Positions 19,254 to 26,894 of a DNA stretch of 64,000 nt are shown here, piece by piece; positions within the stretch are counted from its first letter, which is position 1, and the number at the start of each line of letters is the position of its first letter. The notes under the pieces were generated by a model. It was not told the origin of the DNA and searched no databases. It saw nothing but the letters and a program-made list of their open reading frames with translations. This DNA is from Eubacterium nodatum ATCC 33099 (GTDB lineage Bacteria; Bacillota; Clostridia; Peptostreptococcales; Anaerovoracaceae): positions 54,377 through 118,376 of the forward strand of contig AZKM01000019.1 of NCBI GenBank assembly GCA_000510425.1, written 5' to 3'. The translations under genes were made by a program, and so were the position numbers.

Positions 19254-20117
19254 TTAGTGTGCATTTAATATGCTTTTGGCCAATGTTCCGCTCTTTAGCA
19301 TCATTAACCCCAGCAAAACCGCATAGCCAAGTATCGTCATGGTACTTGTGTGTATATCTGTTATCTTAATCGTCTTAACTAAAACTGCGTAAATTCCAAG
19401 ACAAACCATTAAAAAGAGTCCTTGTAGTCCAAGTGCAAATAGTCCTTTGATGTAGTTTGTTCCAATCTGTCCCCACTCCTTGTTTCCCATTGTGGCAAAA
19501 GGAATAGCTGAAACCGATGAGTAAACATAAATCTCAAACATTCTTCCGTAAACTACAAGCATAATCACAACGGATATTACCTGTATAGCAACCTTGATGA
19601 GTGAGGTTTCAAAGAGAATCATGACAAGTTCTCCAAGCCCCTTTTCTTTTAGGGTATCCATCATTGCTACTATCTGATCTCCGGAAACGGTAGCAGAGGT
19701 GTTTATAACCCCTGCCGCCTTATTTACCATGTGCTGTGCCACATCAAAAACTGCCATTGAAAACTCAAAGGCATGGGATACTAACCATACAGCAATCCAC
19801 ATCTTGATGATGTACTTGAAAAATTCAAAGGTATCTGTATCGTGCATATTGTTCTTTTGCATTACCATATTGATAAGCTCGATACAAAGAACTGCTGTGA
19901 TGATTAGTCCCGCTATTGGAATGATAACGGAATCGTTAATGCTTTTGATAAAGGCAAATACATCTCCGTTCCACCCCATAGGCGTTTTACCTACATCTGT
20001 TGCCACCGTACCAACTTTATCGTTGATATCAAGAAACATGGACTCTAAGTTTGCTTGGATACCGCCCAGTAGAAGCTCCTTAAAGAATTCTTCTATCTTG
20101 TCGAATATTCCAAACAT
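19254..20117 (-). CDS. TrbL/VirB6-like polytopic transfer protein (CD1112 type)
   Basis: A 287-residue protein with about six hydrophobic helices, among them VIIPIAGLIITAVLCIELI, IIKMWIAVWLVSHAFEFSMAVF, VISVVIMLVVYGRMFEIYVY and LFALGLQGLFLMVCLGIYAVLV. The amphipathic start MFGIFDKIEEFFKELLLGGI and the motif SAIPFATMGNKEWGQIGTNYIKG are shared with the element B copy (46285-47148). VirB6/TrbL proteins form the inner-membrane part of the DNA channel. The start follows AAGGAGAGCTTAG. It lies between Maff2 and the small coiled-coil gene. Confidence 0.9.
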   Translation of the reverse strand: MFGIFDKIEEFFKELLLGGIQANLESMFLDINDKVGTVATDVGKTPMGWNGDVFAFIKSINDSVIIPIAGLIITAVLCIELINMVMQKNNMHDTDTFEFFKYIIKMWIAVWLVSHAFEFSMAVFDVAQHMVNKAAGVINTSATVSGDQIVAMMDTLKEKGLGELVMILFETSLIKVAIQVISVVIMLVVYGRMFEIYVYSSVSAIPFATMGNKEWGQIGTNYIKGLFALGLQGLFLMVCLGIYAVLVKTIKITDIHTSTMTILGYAVLLGLMMLKSGTLAKSILNAH

Positions 20118-20136
20118 CTAAGCTCTCCTTTTCTTC

Positions 20137-20352
20137 TTAATTGAGTACACCCGCAAGTAGTGGAATGAGCTTAAGTCCGATAAGAACGATACCTCCTCCA
20201 GCCATAAGCTGCTTAATACCTTGGCTCTTAGCTCCGGGATTGTCATTACCATATCCTTCCATAAGATTGATGACGCCCCATGCTCCAAGTCCTGCACCTA
20301 CTGCCATAACCAAAATCTTTAATACATTAACTGCCTGTGTAAAAAATGCCAT
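20137..20352 (-). CDS. Maff2-family small membrane protein (VirB2-like)
   Basis: A 71-residue protein with two hydrophobic stretches (VNVLKILVMAVGAGLGAWGVINL and GGGIVLIGLKLIPLLAGVL) separated by the polar loop MEGYGNDNPGAKSQGIKQLM. This is the Maff2 layout, reminiscent of VirB2 pilin precursors. It lies just ahead of trbL and just after ssb in the operon. The element B copy at 47148-47363 is nearly identical across the loop. Confidence 0.9.
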   Translation of the reverse strand: MAFFTQAVNVLKILVMAVGAGLGAWGVINLMEGYGNDNPGAKSQGIKQLMAGGGIVLIGLKLIPLLAGVLN

Positions 20353-20355
20353 AAG

Positions 20356-20667
20356 TTATTCCTCCTCGTTTTCTTCTTTCTTTTCAATTTTGTTGTAGGA
20401 CTTCACTACAAAGTTTTTGTAAGTCTTTCCCTCTTTTTCACGCTTCTTAAAGTAGCCAAAGATATGGATTAAATCACCTTTTTCAAAGTCCTTTGCCTTC
20501 TCTGCTTTTTCTCCATAGGCTGCACAGTTGATGTACTCCTTACCCTTACCGTACTTTTTTACAAGCGTGAAGTTTGCAACTTCTACCGTTTCTCCGTCTT
20601 TTTCAAAGTTTGAGAAAGTAGGTTCCGCCACTAAGTTGGCGTTGATGTTAATCATTTCTTGTTTCAT
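20356..20667 (-). CDS. ssb: Single-stranded DNA-binding protein of element A
   Basis: A 103-residue OB-fold protein: ININANLVAEPTF, VEVANFTLVKKYG, EYINCAAYGEKAEKAKDFEKGDLIHIFGYFKKREKEGKTYKNFVVKSYNKIE, followed by a Glu-rich tail. It lacks the long C-terminal tail with the DxDIPF tip of replication SSBs, as do many ICE copies. AAAGGAGAAATTTAAAAAG precedes the ATG. It is followed 3 bases later by Maff2. It likely binds transferred single strands; element B carries a paralogue in the same place. Confidence 0.88.
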   Translation of the reverse strand: MKQEMININANLVAEPTFSNFEKDGETVEVANFTLVKKYGKGKEYINCAAYGEKAEKAKDFEKGDLIHIFGYFKKREKEGKTYKNFVVKSYNKIEKKEENEEE

Positions 20668-20783
20668 CTTTTTAAATTTCTCCTTTTCATTTCAATAAAA
20701 AAAGCGACTGGAGTATTACTTTTCCAATCGCTGATACTCTTTCTATTTAGTTTTTTCTTAGTGGGACTTCTGATCCTTATCAT
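20664..20783 (-). CDS. Possible small ORF coupled to ssb (39 aa)
   Basis: An ATG at 20783 follows CAGGAGGCAAG. The frame stays open for 39 basic codons and its TGA overlaps the ssb ATG as ATGA, a classic coupling arrangement. Against it, the frame runs through the terminator hairpin at 20696-20732 and the product resembles no family I know. It may be a leader whose translation affects termination. Confidence 0.3.
   Translation of the reverse strand: MIRIRSPTKKKLNRKSISDWKSNTPVAFFIEMKRRNLKR
20696..20732 (-). terminator. Terminator between coupling-protein C-half and ssb
   Basis: On the minus strand AGCGATTGGA and TCCAGTCGCT form a stem with a short loop, followed by a run of T. It would separate transcription of the coupling protein remnant from ssb. 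Confidence 0.75.
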
Positions 20784-20829
20784 CTTGCCTCCTGATTTTG
20801 AATAAAAAAACAGCAAATCTTTTTAAGGC

Positions 20830-22131
20830 TTACTGCATTCTTGTAATAACCGTTTCTCTATTTAATTTTGCTTTTCCTTTTCGCTTCATATAGCTCTCAA
20901 TATTAAACACATTCTTCTTATCATAATCTTCAAGTAGCTTATAGTTCTTATGCTTTGTAATATCGAATTTGTCTGATAGAAATGGTCTGACACCACGAAG
21001 CTGAAAGATACATTTGCTACCGTCCATTACGGTAATCTCATCTTGGCTCATAAGCTCCTTACCTGTCTTTTGGTAATTAAGTCCAAAGCTCTTTTGATTA
21101 CTCCTTGTTTCCGATGTGTTATATAAATCTATCGTTTCTTTTCCCAGTGTTTCAGAAAGTTCCTTTAATGTGGTCTTTTCCTTGCCACCAAGAAACAAGG
21201 TACTATCACAGTTACCTACGATTGTATCGGCATTATCCTTATAGATTGCCTTTAACTGAGATTGTGCTTGAAGTATGATGCTTGCTGATATTTCTCTGGA
21301 ACGGATTGTTGCAATTAACTTTTCAAACTTAGGTATTAAACCAATGTTTGCAAATTCATCAAGCAAGCATCTCACATGGACAGGTAATCGTCCGCCATAT
21401 ACATCATCTGCCTTATCACATAATAGATTAAAAAGTTGTGAGTACATAATGGATACTACAAAGTTAAAGGTATCATCAGTATCAGAGATAATAACAAATA
21501 GTGCTGTTTTTCTATCTCCGAGTGTATCAAGCTCAAGTTCATCTTCACTCATCAAGTCCCTAAGTTCCCTAATATCAAATGGAGCAAGCCTTGCACCACA
21601 AGAGATAAGAATAGATTTTGCCGTTTTTCCCGCAGCCAATTTGTATTTCTTATATTGCTTCACTGCAAAGTGTGTAGACTCTTTCTTTTCCAGTGCTTCA
21701 AAGAGTCTATCTATCGGATTCATATAGCTCTCATCATCTTCTCTAACTTCTGAAGCGTCTATCATATCGAGAAGTGTTGCAAAGTTCTTTTCTTCTCTTG
21801 GAGCTTCATAGAAGATGTAGCCGATAAGGGCTGTATAGTAGAGCTTTTCAGCTTTGACCCAAAAATCTTCACCTGCTTTTTCTCCCTCTCCTTTCGTATT
21901 TGCTATAATTGTCTGCACCAATTTCAAAATATCTTTCTCAGAACGGATATAAGCAAAAGGATTGTATTTCATAGACTTTTTGAAGTTAATGGTATTTAAG
22001 ATTTTTATCTCATAGCCGTTATCTTCAAGCATCTTTCCACATTCAAGGACTATCGTTCCTTTCGGATCGGTTACGCAATATGACGAGTGCATCTGCATTA
22101 AGTTCGGCTTTACATAAAATCTCGTTTTTCC
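20830..22131 (-). pseudogene. C-terminal half of element A's type IV coupling protein, cut by element B
   Basis: The frame opens directly after a TAG at the element B junction and reads GKTRFYVKPNLMQMHSSYCVTD, the second half of Walker A onward. Later it has the Walker B region (HVRCLLDEFANIG, then KFEKLIATIRSREISASIILQAQSQL) and the conserved end LSDKFDITKHKNYKLLEDYDKKN. The missing first half, ending GGSGSG, is at 59242-59726. Rejoining at the shared GG restores GGSGSGKTRF in frame. An internal ATG (22098) could give a 422-residue product without an intact P-loop, so it should be inactive. The intact paralogue is at 51115-52926. Confidence 0.92.
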
Positions 22132-22153
22132 CTACAATGTCAAGTATATGATA
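22130..22153. other. Right attachment end of element B
   Basis: Read on the minus strand, the element end is TATCAT, ten bases, then CATTGTAG followed by the GG core and A-derived AAAAACGAG. The TATCAT and CATT.T blocks lie at the same distances from the core as on the other end (59220-59243), giving an imperfect inverted repeat around the core as in attP sites of serine integrases. Confidence 0.75.
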
Positions 22154-22198
22154 TAAAAAATCACCTAAATTTCTTTAAGTGATTCTTCTAATCGTTCT

Positions 22199-23347
22199 TT
22201 ATAATGTTGTTCCTTCTGAAAGAATATCGACATACTTTCTATATACATACTGTTTATATCGTTTCTTCTCTTCTACAAGTTCCAATATTTCAAGTTCTAT
22301 CAATGTTTCAAGTAATTTATTTACCGTTGGTTTGCTTAAATCCGACAAGCGTCTGATATCTTCCGTTTCCAAGAATGGATGCCTTAACAGGTAATCATAT
22401 ATCAAAAGAAGATTTGAAATATTGCCCTTTGGTATATTACGAATTTTTTCAATATCAGCTTTTTTTAACTCTATAATTTTTTGAATAGATGAAATTGCAT
22501 CTTCGGATATTTCACATATACCTTTTATGAAAAATTTGATCCATTCTTCAAATTCTCCCTTTACACGAACATTATTCAATAATTCATAATACCTGTTTCT
22601 ATTTTTTTTGAAAAAGTAACTTAAATACAGAACGGGATATTCAATCAGCCCTCGCTCTTTTAAAAACAATACAATAAGTAATCTTCCCATTCTCCCGTTA
22701 CCATCCAAAAAAGGATGTATTGTTTCAAATTGATAGTGAATCAAAGCAATTTTTATCAGATTTGGAATAAAGCTATCTTCATGTATATATTTCTCTAAAT
22801 CAGTTAAGGACTTTTCCATTTCGCCAGGAGCAGGAGGAACAAAACTTGCTGTATTTAATTTGCATCCTGCATATCCAATCCAATTTTGAGATTTCCTAAA
22901 CTCTCCGGGTGATTTTTCATTGCCTCTAACACCTGATAATAAAATGGAATGTGTTTCTTTAATCAACCTCATACATAAGGGTAACTCTTCTAATCTTTTA
23001 AACGCATAATTTGTTGCTTTTATATAATTGACAATTTCTTCGGTATCTTTTATTTTTTCATTTTTTCTATCTTTTTGTAAAACATCAATCAGTGAAGCCT
23101 GTGTCCCTTCTATTTGTGAACTAATAACTGCTTCTTTTTGCACATACATAGATACAAACAGATCAATATCCGGTAATGTAGTTGCCATACCGTCTAATCT
23201 TCCTAAAAGAAGATAAGCCCTATTTATTAAATTCTGAAATTCTTCATCTATGTTAAATTTCAAATATTTTAAATCATGAGGAACAAAACATTCATAATTA
23301 CTTTGCATCCTCTTCAAAATACCTGCTCTATCCGTTTCTAATTTCAT
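22199..23347 (-). CDS. Fic-domain protein with C-terminal winged helix
   Basis: A 382-residue Fic protein. The Fic motif is HPFLDGNGRMGR near residue 216. An N-terminal inhibitory-helix motif (SSQIEG, matching S/TxxxE(G/N)) is near 79, so activity is probably autoinhibited in cis (class II type). The C-terminal ~80 residues form a winged helix (FLETEDIRRLSDLSKPTVNKLLETLIELEILELV). Fic enzymes usually transfer AMP to Ser/Thr/Tyr of a protein; the target is unknown. It is the gene nearest the right end of element B, about 70 bases from the junction. A 25-bp-phased operator-like array lies upstream, suggesting autoregulation through the winged helix. Confidence 0.9.
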   Translation of the reverse strand: MKLETDRAGILKRMQSNYECFVPHDLKYLKFNIDEEFQNLINRAYLLLGRLDGMATTLPDIDLFVSMYVQKEAVISSQIEGTQASLIDVLQKDRKNEKIKDTEEIVNYIKATNYAFKRLEELPLCMRLIKETHSILLSGVRGNEKSPGEFRKSQNWIGYAGCKLNTASFVPPAPGEMEKSLTDLEKYIHEDSFIPNLIKIALIHYQFETIHPFLDGNGRMGRLLIVLFLKERGLIEYPVLYLSYFFKKNRNRYYELLNNVRVKGEFEEWIKFFIKGICEISEDAISSIQKIIELKKADIEKIRNIPKGNISNLLLIYDYLLRHPFLETEDIRRLSDLSKPTVNKLLETLIELEILELVEEKKRYKQYVYRKYVDILSEGTTL

Positions 23348-23683
23348 AATTCTAATCCTTTAAGTTAAATTTATTTTACTTAGCTCAAGTATATCAGCTT
23401 TAAGTAAAATTTTCAATTATTTTTCTTACTTATAGCATTCGTTGTTTTCCTAAGTAAACTTTTTTATCATAAACTATACTTTTTAATTCTGTTTTAAATT
23501 ATAATCCCCTCGAAATCGAGGGAATTATAATATTTTCAATAACCTAGAAATATAAGTAATTTTCCAGATGGTTTCATTTTTTCTTCGCTATTATTTTCGT
23601 TTTGGCGTAGTAATTTTATGTTTGGCGAGTTTTATATCAATCAAAATATATTCACTATACTTCACGTAATTTATACTTTATAA
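23348..23683. promoter_or_regulatory. fic upstream region: phased heptamer array and a hairpin
   Basis: No gene is seen. TTACTTA (23376-23382), TAAGTAA (23401-23407), TTACTTA (23426-23432) and TAAGTAA (23451-23457) alternate in orientation with exactly 25 bases between successive copies. The first pair extends to a perfect 10-bp inverted repeat (ATTTTACTTA/TAAGTAAAAT). A separate hairpin at about 23498-23532 (CCCCTCGA/TCGAGGGA extended by AT-rich arms) may terminate the recombinase operon. Confidence 0.6.
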
Positions 23684-25198
23684 CTATTTTCTTAAGTGTA
23701 TTTCTATACTTCCGTATCTTGATACCACAATCTTCTCCACCATAGTATCTACAATCTCTTTGGTAATTTTACCATTGTCGAATAGATCAGGAATCTCGTT
23801 TGTAGATTCAAAAATACTCTCTTTTTCTAATTCCTGCTCTATCTTTTGTTTCTTAAGTAAGAGATTTTGTTTTTCCTGTAAATACTCCTCCTTCGATAAC
23901 TCTTTCTTTTTGTACTTCTCATATTGCTTCTGTAAATTGTTTTTTATGCTCTCTAGTTCACAAGAAAGATTCTTCTTTTCCTGAATAGAAATTTTTGTAC
24001 TTTCTGTATCTACTTTTACAGGTATATTTTTTATCTTATCTAAGAGTAACTCCTCTAATTTTTCCTCTTTTACAATATTGCTGTTTTGATTTACTTTACA
24101 AAAACTACAATAATACTTTTTGTAAACGGATATCCCATTTTTTGTTTTTTGACTGTCTTGTCTATAAAATAATTTTCTTCCGCATTCTTTACAAAATAGT
24201 TTTCCCTCGAGCATACCATAGTATTTCTTTTTCGTGCTACCACATTTAAAATTTTTTACTCTATTCAGTTTCTTTATTTCTTGAACTTTGTCAAAAACTT
24301 CTTTGGAAATAATTGCTTCATGCGTATTTTCTATTTTTTTCCAATCTTCTTTCGGTAGTCTTTCCGTTTTTCGTCCGCCTATATGAGTTTCTTTCATTTG
24401 ATTATACACATAATCTCCGGTGTATAGTTCCATACTGGTCATTTGAGCAATTGTCGGTCCTTGCCACATTCTCTTTTTTACTTCTGTTCCGGTTTTTAAG
24501 TTATGCTTATAACTTGTAAGTCCAAGCTCTTCTTTTCTATCGGAACGGGTAATATATCTCTTTTCGTTAAATACTCTTGCTATTTTATTACAAGAATATC
24601 CTTGTAAGATAAGCTCAAAGGCTTCTCTTACGATAAATGCCGTCTTTTCATCAACAAGAATATGATGTTTATCCTTCGGGTCTTTTATATATCCAAAAGG
24701 TGCTAATCCATTCGTATTTTTCCCTTGTGATTTTAGTTCTTGAGATATACTTCTTATTTTCTGAGATAATTCTTTTGAGTAAAAATCATATAATAAACTT
24801 TTGAATTGGGTATCAATTTCCGTTCCGTTACTTCCTTCTTTTAAGCTGTCATAACCATCATTTATGGAAATAAATCGAATCCCCATAAAAGGAAAGATAT
24901 TTTCCAGATAGTTTCCCATTTCAATATAATCTCTTGAGAATCTGGACATGTCTTTTACAATAATACTATCTATCTGATTATTTTTTAAATCCTCAAGCAA
25001 TCTTTGGTATGCCGGTCTATTGGAATTGGTTCCTGAAAATCCGTCATCTACGTATTCCGATATTTCATATTCCATCAGATCTCTATGCTTTTTAATATAA
25101 GCTTTGATATATTCTCTTTGGTTATGAATACTTTCACTTTCTCCCTTTTTCTGATAATCCTCTATGGATAGTCTCAAATACATAGCTAATTTATTCAT
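23684..25198 (-). CDS. Large serine recombinase 3 of a tandem triplet
   Basis: A 504-residue recombinase. The resolvase domain begins MNKLAMYLRLSIEDY with catalytic Ser in LRLS, then the family motifs DDGFSGTNSNRPAYQRLL and IIVKDMSRFSRDYIEMGNYLE. A recombinase domain follows (LAPFGYIKDP, GYSCNKIARVFNEK, WQGPTIAQMTS), then a zinc ribbon (CKECGRKLFYR...YYCSFC) and a coiled coil near 390-460. It lacks a long C-terminal tail. The ATG follows TAGGAGGTCTTAGTT and overlaps recombinase 2 by 8 bases. It integrates or excises element B together with, or instead of, its neighbours. Confidence 0.93.
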   Translation of the reverse strand: MNKLAMYLRLSIEDYQKKGESESIHNQREYIKAYIKKHRDLMEYEISEYVDDGFSGTNSNRPAYQRLLEDLKNNQIDSIIVKDMSRFSRDYIEMGNYLENIFPFMGIRFISINDGYDSLKEGSNGTEIDTQFKSLLYDFYSKELSQKIRSISQELKSQGKNTNGLAPFGYIKDPKDKHHILVDEKTAFIVREAFELILQGYSCNKIARVFNEKRYITRSDRKEELGLTSYKHNLKTGTEVKKRMWQGPTIAQMTSMELYTGDYVYNQMKETHIGGRKTERLPKEDWKKIENTHEAIISKEVFDKVQEIKKLNRVKNFKCGSTKKKYYGMLEGKLFCKECGRKLFYRQDSQKTKNGISVYKKYYCSFCKVNQNSNIVKEEKLEELLLDKIKNIPVKVDTESTKISIQEKKNLSCELESIKNNLQKQYEKYKKKELSKEEYLQEKQNLLLKKQKIEQELEKESIFESTNEIPDLFDNGKITKEIVDTMVEKIVVSRYGSIEIHLRK

Positions 25199-26894
25199 AA
25201 CTAAGACCTCCTAAGACTTCTATTTCTTTTGATATATCGAACTTAAAGTGTATTATCACTTCTCTATTCTTTGATATTTGAATAGAATCAATGATTTTAT
25301 GGATAAACTCCTCATCTATGCTGTCCATATCTTTCGTTTTCATATCAAATATGGAATTTATAAAGTGTTCCAATTCCGTTCTTTTTTGTTTTACTTTCTT
25401 CTGCCTATCAAAATATATCCTAATTTCTTTTTCGAGAAAATGAATTTGATTTTGAATAGCAACTTTTTCCTTTTGATAATTACTTAATAAAAGTTCTCCT
25501 TTTACATACTCTTCATATTTCTTTTGAAGTTCCAATGATTCATCTTCCTTCTTACTTTGTAAGGTTTTAAGCTTGATCTCCATATCTTTTAATTGGCATT
25601 TATAAAAATATTTCAGTCTATTCTTCAAGTCGTCTTTTGAACTTAAAATTCCTACAATTTCCTTTACAGTATGAAACAGGATTTTATCAATTTCACTTTC
25701 CCATATTTTGCAATGTACTTTATTTTCAAACAGATAATCTTCTCCCCTGCAAAAGAAATAATATTGCTCCTTATTTTCTATTCCCGCATGATCGTTGGAT
25801 GTATTCATATGGCGTGATTTTAATAATTGTCCACATTCTTTACATATCAAAAGTCCTTTATATTTATTGTCAATTGTTTTGGTATTGGTATATAAATTAT
25901 GTTTTTCTCTTGCGATATCCCTTTTTTCTTTTCTAAGATTTTGAATAGCAAAAAATTTCTCTTCATCAATAATAGCTTCGTGAGTATGTTCCACCTTAAC
26001 CCATTCCTCTAAAGGTCTATATGCTCCTTTTTCTTTTCGGATGCTTTTTTTCTCATGCATCCCCTGTACCATATTTCCAATATAGGCTTCATTTTTAAAA
26101 AATTGTCCAATTGCACTGGGGCTCCATTGTTTTTTATTATCCGGACTTCTTAAAACTTCTCCCGTTTTCATATATTGCCAGGGGGTTGTATACTTTTTGG
26201 TCAGTTCCCTTGCAATTTCTATTTGAGATGCCCCTTTATAAGCTAAATCAAAAATCAGTTCTACAACTTCTCTTACCTTTTGATCTGCAATTAAGACCTT
26301 TCCCTTATCTTTTCTCACCGCCTTATAACCATAAGGGGCAAAGGTTCCTATAAAGTATCCCTGCTTCATCTTTTCCTGTTTGGTACTGCTTACTTTTTTG
26401 GAAATATCTTTTGCATACAGGTCATTGATGATGTTTTTAATTGTAATTTCAAAGGATTTTTTATCATCCGATTCATGCTCCGTATCAAAATGATCGTTTA
26501 CGGATATAAAACGAACTCCCAAGAAAGGAAATACTTTTTCAATGTAGTTTCCAATCTCCAAGTATTCTCTTCCAAATCGGGACAAATCCTTTACAAGGAT
26601 ACAGTTTATTTTTCTTTCCTTGATGTCTGTCATCATTTCATTAAAGGCAGGTCTTTGAAAATTTGTTCCGGAGTATTCATAGTCCTGATAAACTTTAACT
26701 ACACGAATCCCCTTTTCTTTGGCTTCTTTGATACAAAGTTCTTCCTGCATAGCAAGAGAATTGCTTTTATCCCTATATTCCTCTTTTCTTTCGTGAGATA
26801 ATCTTGTATAAATTCCCGCCTGATAGATCGTAAGGTTCTCTTTATTTTTCTTCTCTGTAACAGAGGTTTCATACCTCTTTTTTGTTCTAGCCAT
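25191..26894 (-). CDS. Large serine recombinase 2 of a tandem triplet
   Basis: A 567-residue recombinase. The catalytic Ser is in IYTRLSHER near residue 30, with YSGTNFQRPAFNEMM and ILVKDLSRFGREYLEIGNYIE. A recombinase domain (FAPYGYKAVRKDKG, GASQIEIAREL, WSPSAIGQFF) precedes a zinc ribbon (CKECGQLLKSRH...YYFFCRG) and a coiled coil. ATG at 26894 (MARTKKRYE) is chosen because GAGG lies 6 bases before it; the frame could extend 4 codons further without a ribosome binding site. It overlaps genes on both sides by a few bases, so the three are co-translated. Confidence 0.93.
   Translation of the reverse strand: MARTKKRYETSVTEKKNKENLTIYQAGIYTRLSHERKEEYRDKSNSLAMQEELCIKEAKEKGIRVVKVYQDYEYSGTNFQRPAFNEMMTDIKERKINCILVKDLSRFGREYLEIGNYIEKVFPFLGVRFISVNDHFDTEHESDDKKSFEITIKNIINDLYAKDISKKVSSTKQEKMKQGYFIGTFAPYGYKAVRKDKGKVLIADQKVREVVELIFDLAYKGASQIEIARELTKKYTTPWQYMKTGEVLRSPDNKKQWSPSAIGQFFKNEAYIGNMVQGMHEKKSIRKEKGAYRPLEEWVKVEHTHEAIIDEEKFFAIQNLRKEKRDIAREKHNLYTNTKTIDNKYKGLLICKECGQLLKSRHMNTSNDHAGIENKEQYYFFCRGEDYLFENKVHCKIWESEIDKILFHTVKEIVGILSSKDDLKNRLKYFYKCQLKDMEIKLKTLQSKKEDESLELQKKYEEYVKGELLLSNYQKEKVAIQNQIHFLEKEIRIYFDRQKKVKQKRTELEHFINSIFDMKTKDMDSIDEEFIHKIIDSIQISKNREVIIHFKFDISKEIEVLGGLSYE

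Noticed and set aside
19699-20121. 140-codon plus-strand ORF
   Set aside because: Antisense of trbL; hydrophobicity mirrors the membrane helices of the real gene.
23498-23532. Hairpin considered as an attachment site of element B
   Set aside because: It is more than 1.3 kb from the junction defined by the split coupling protein gene.
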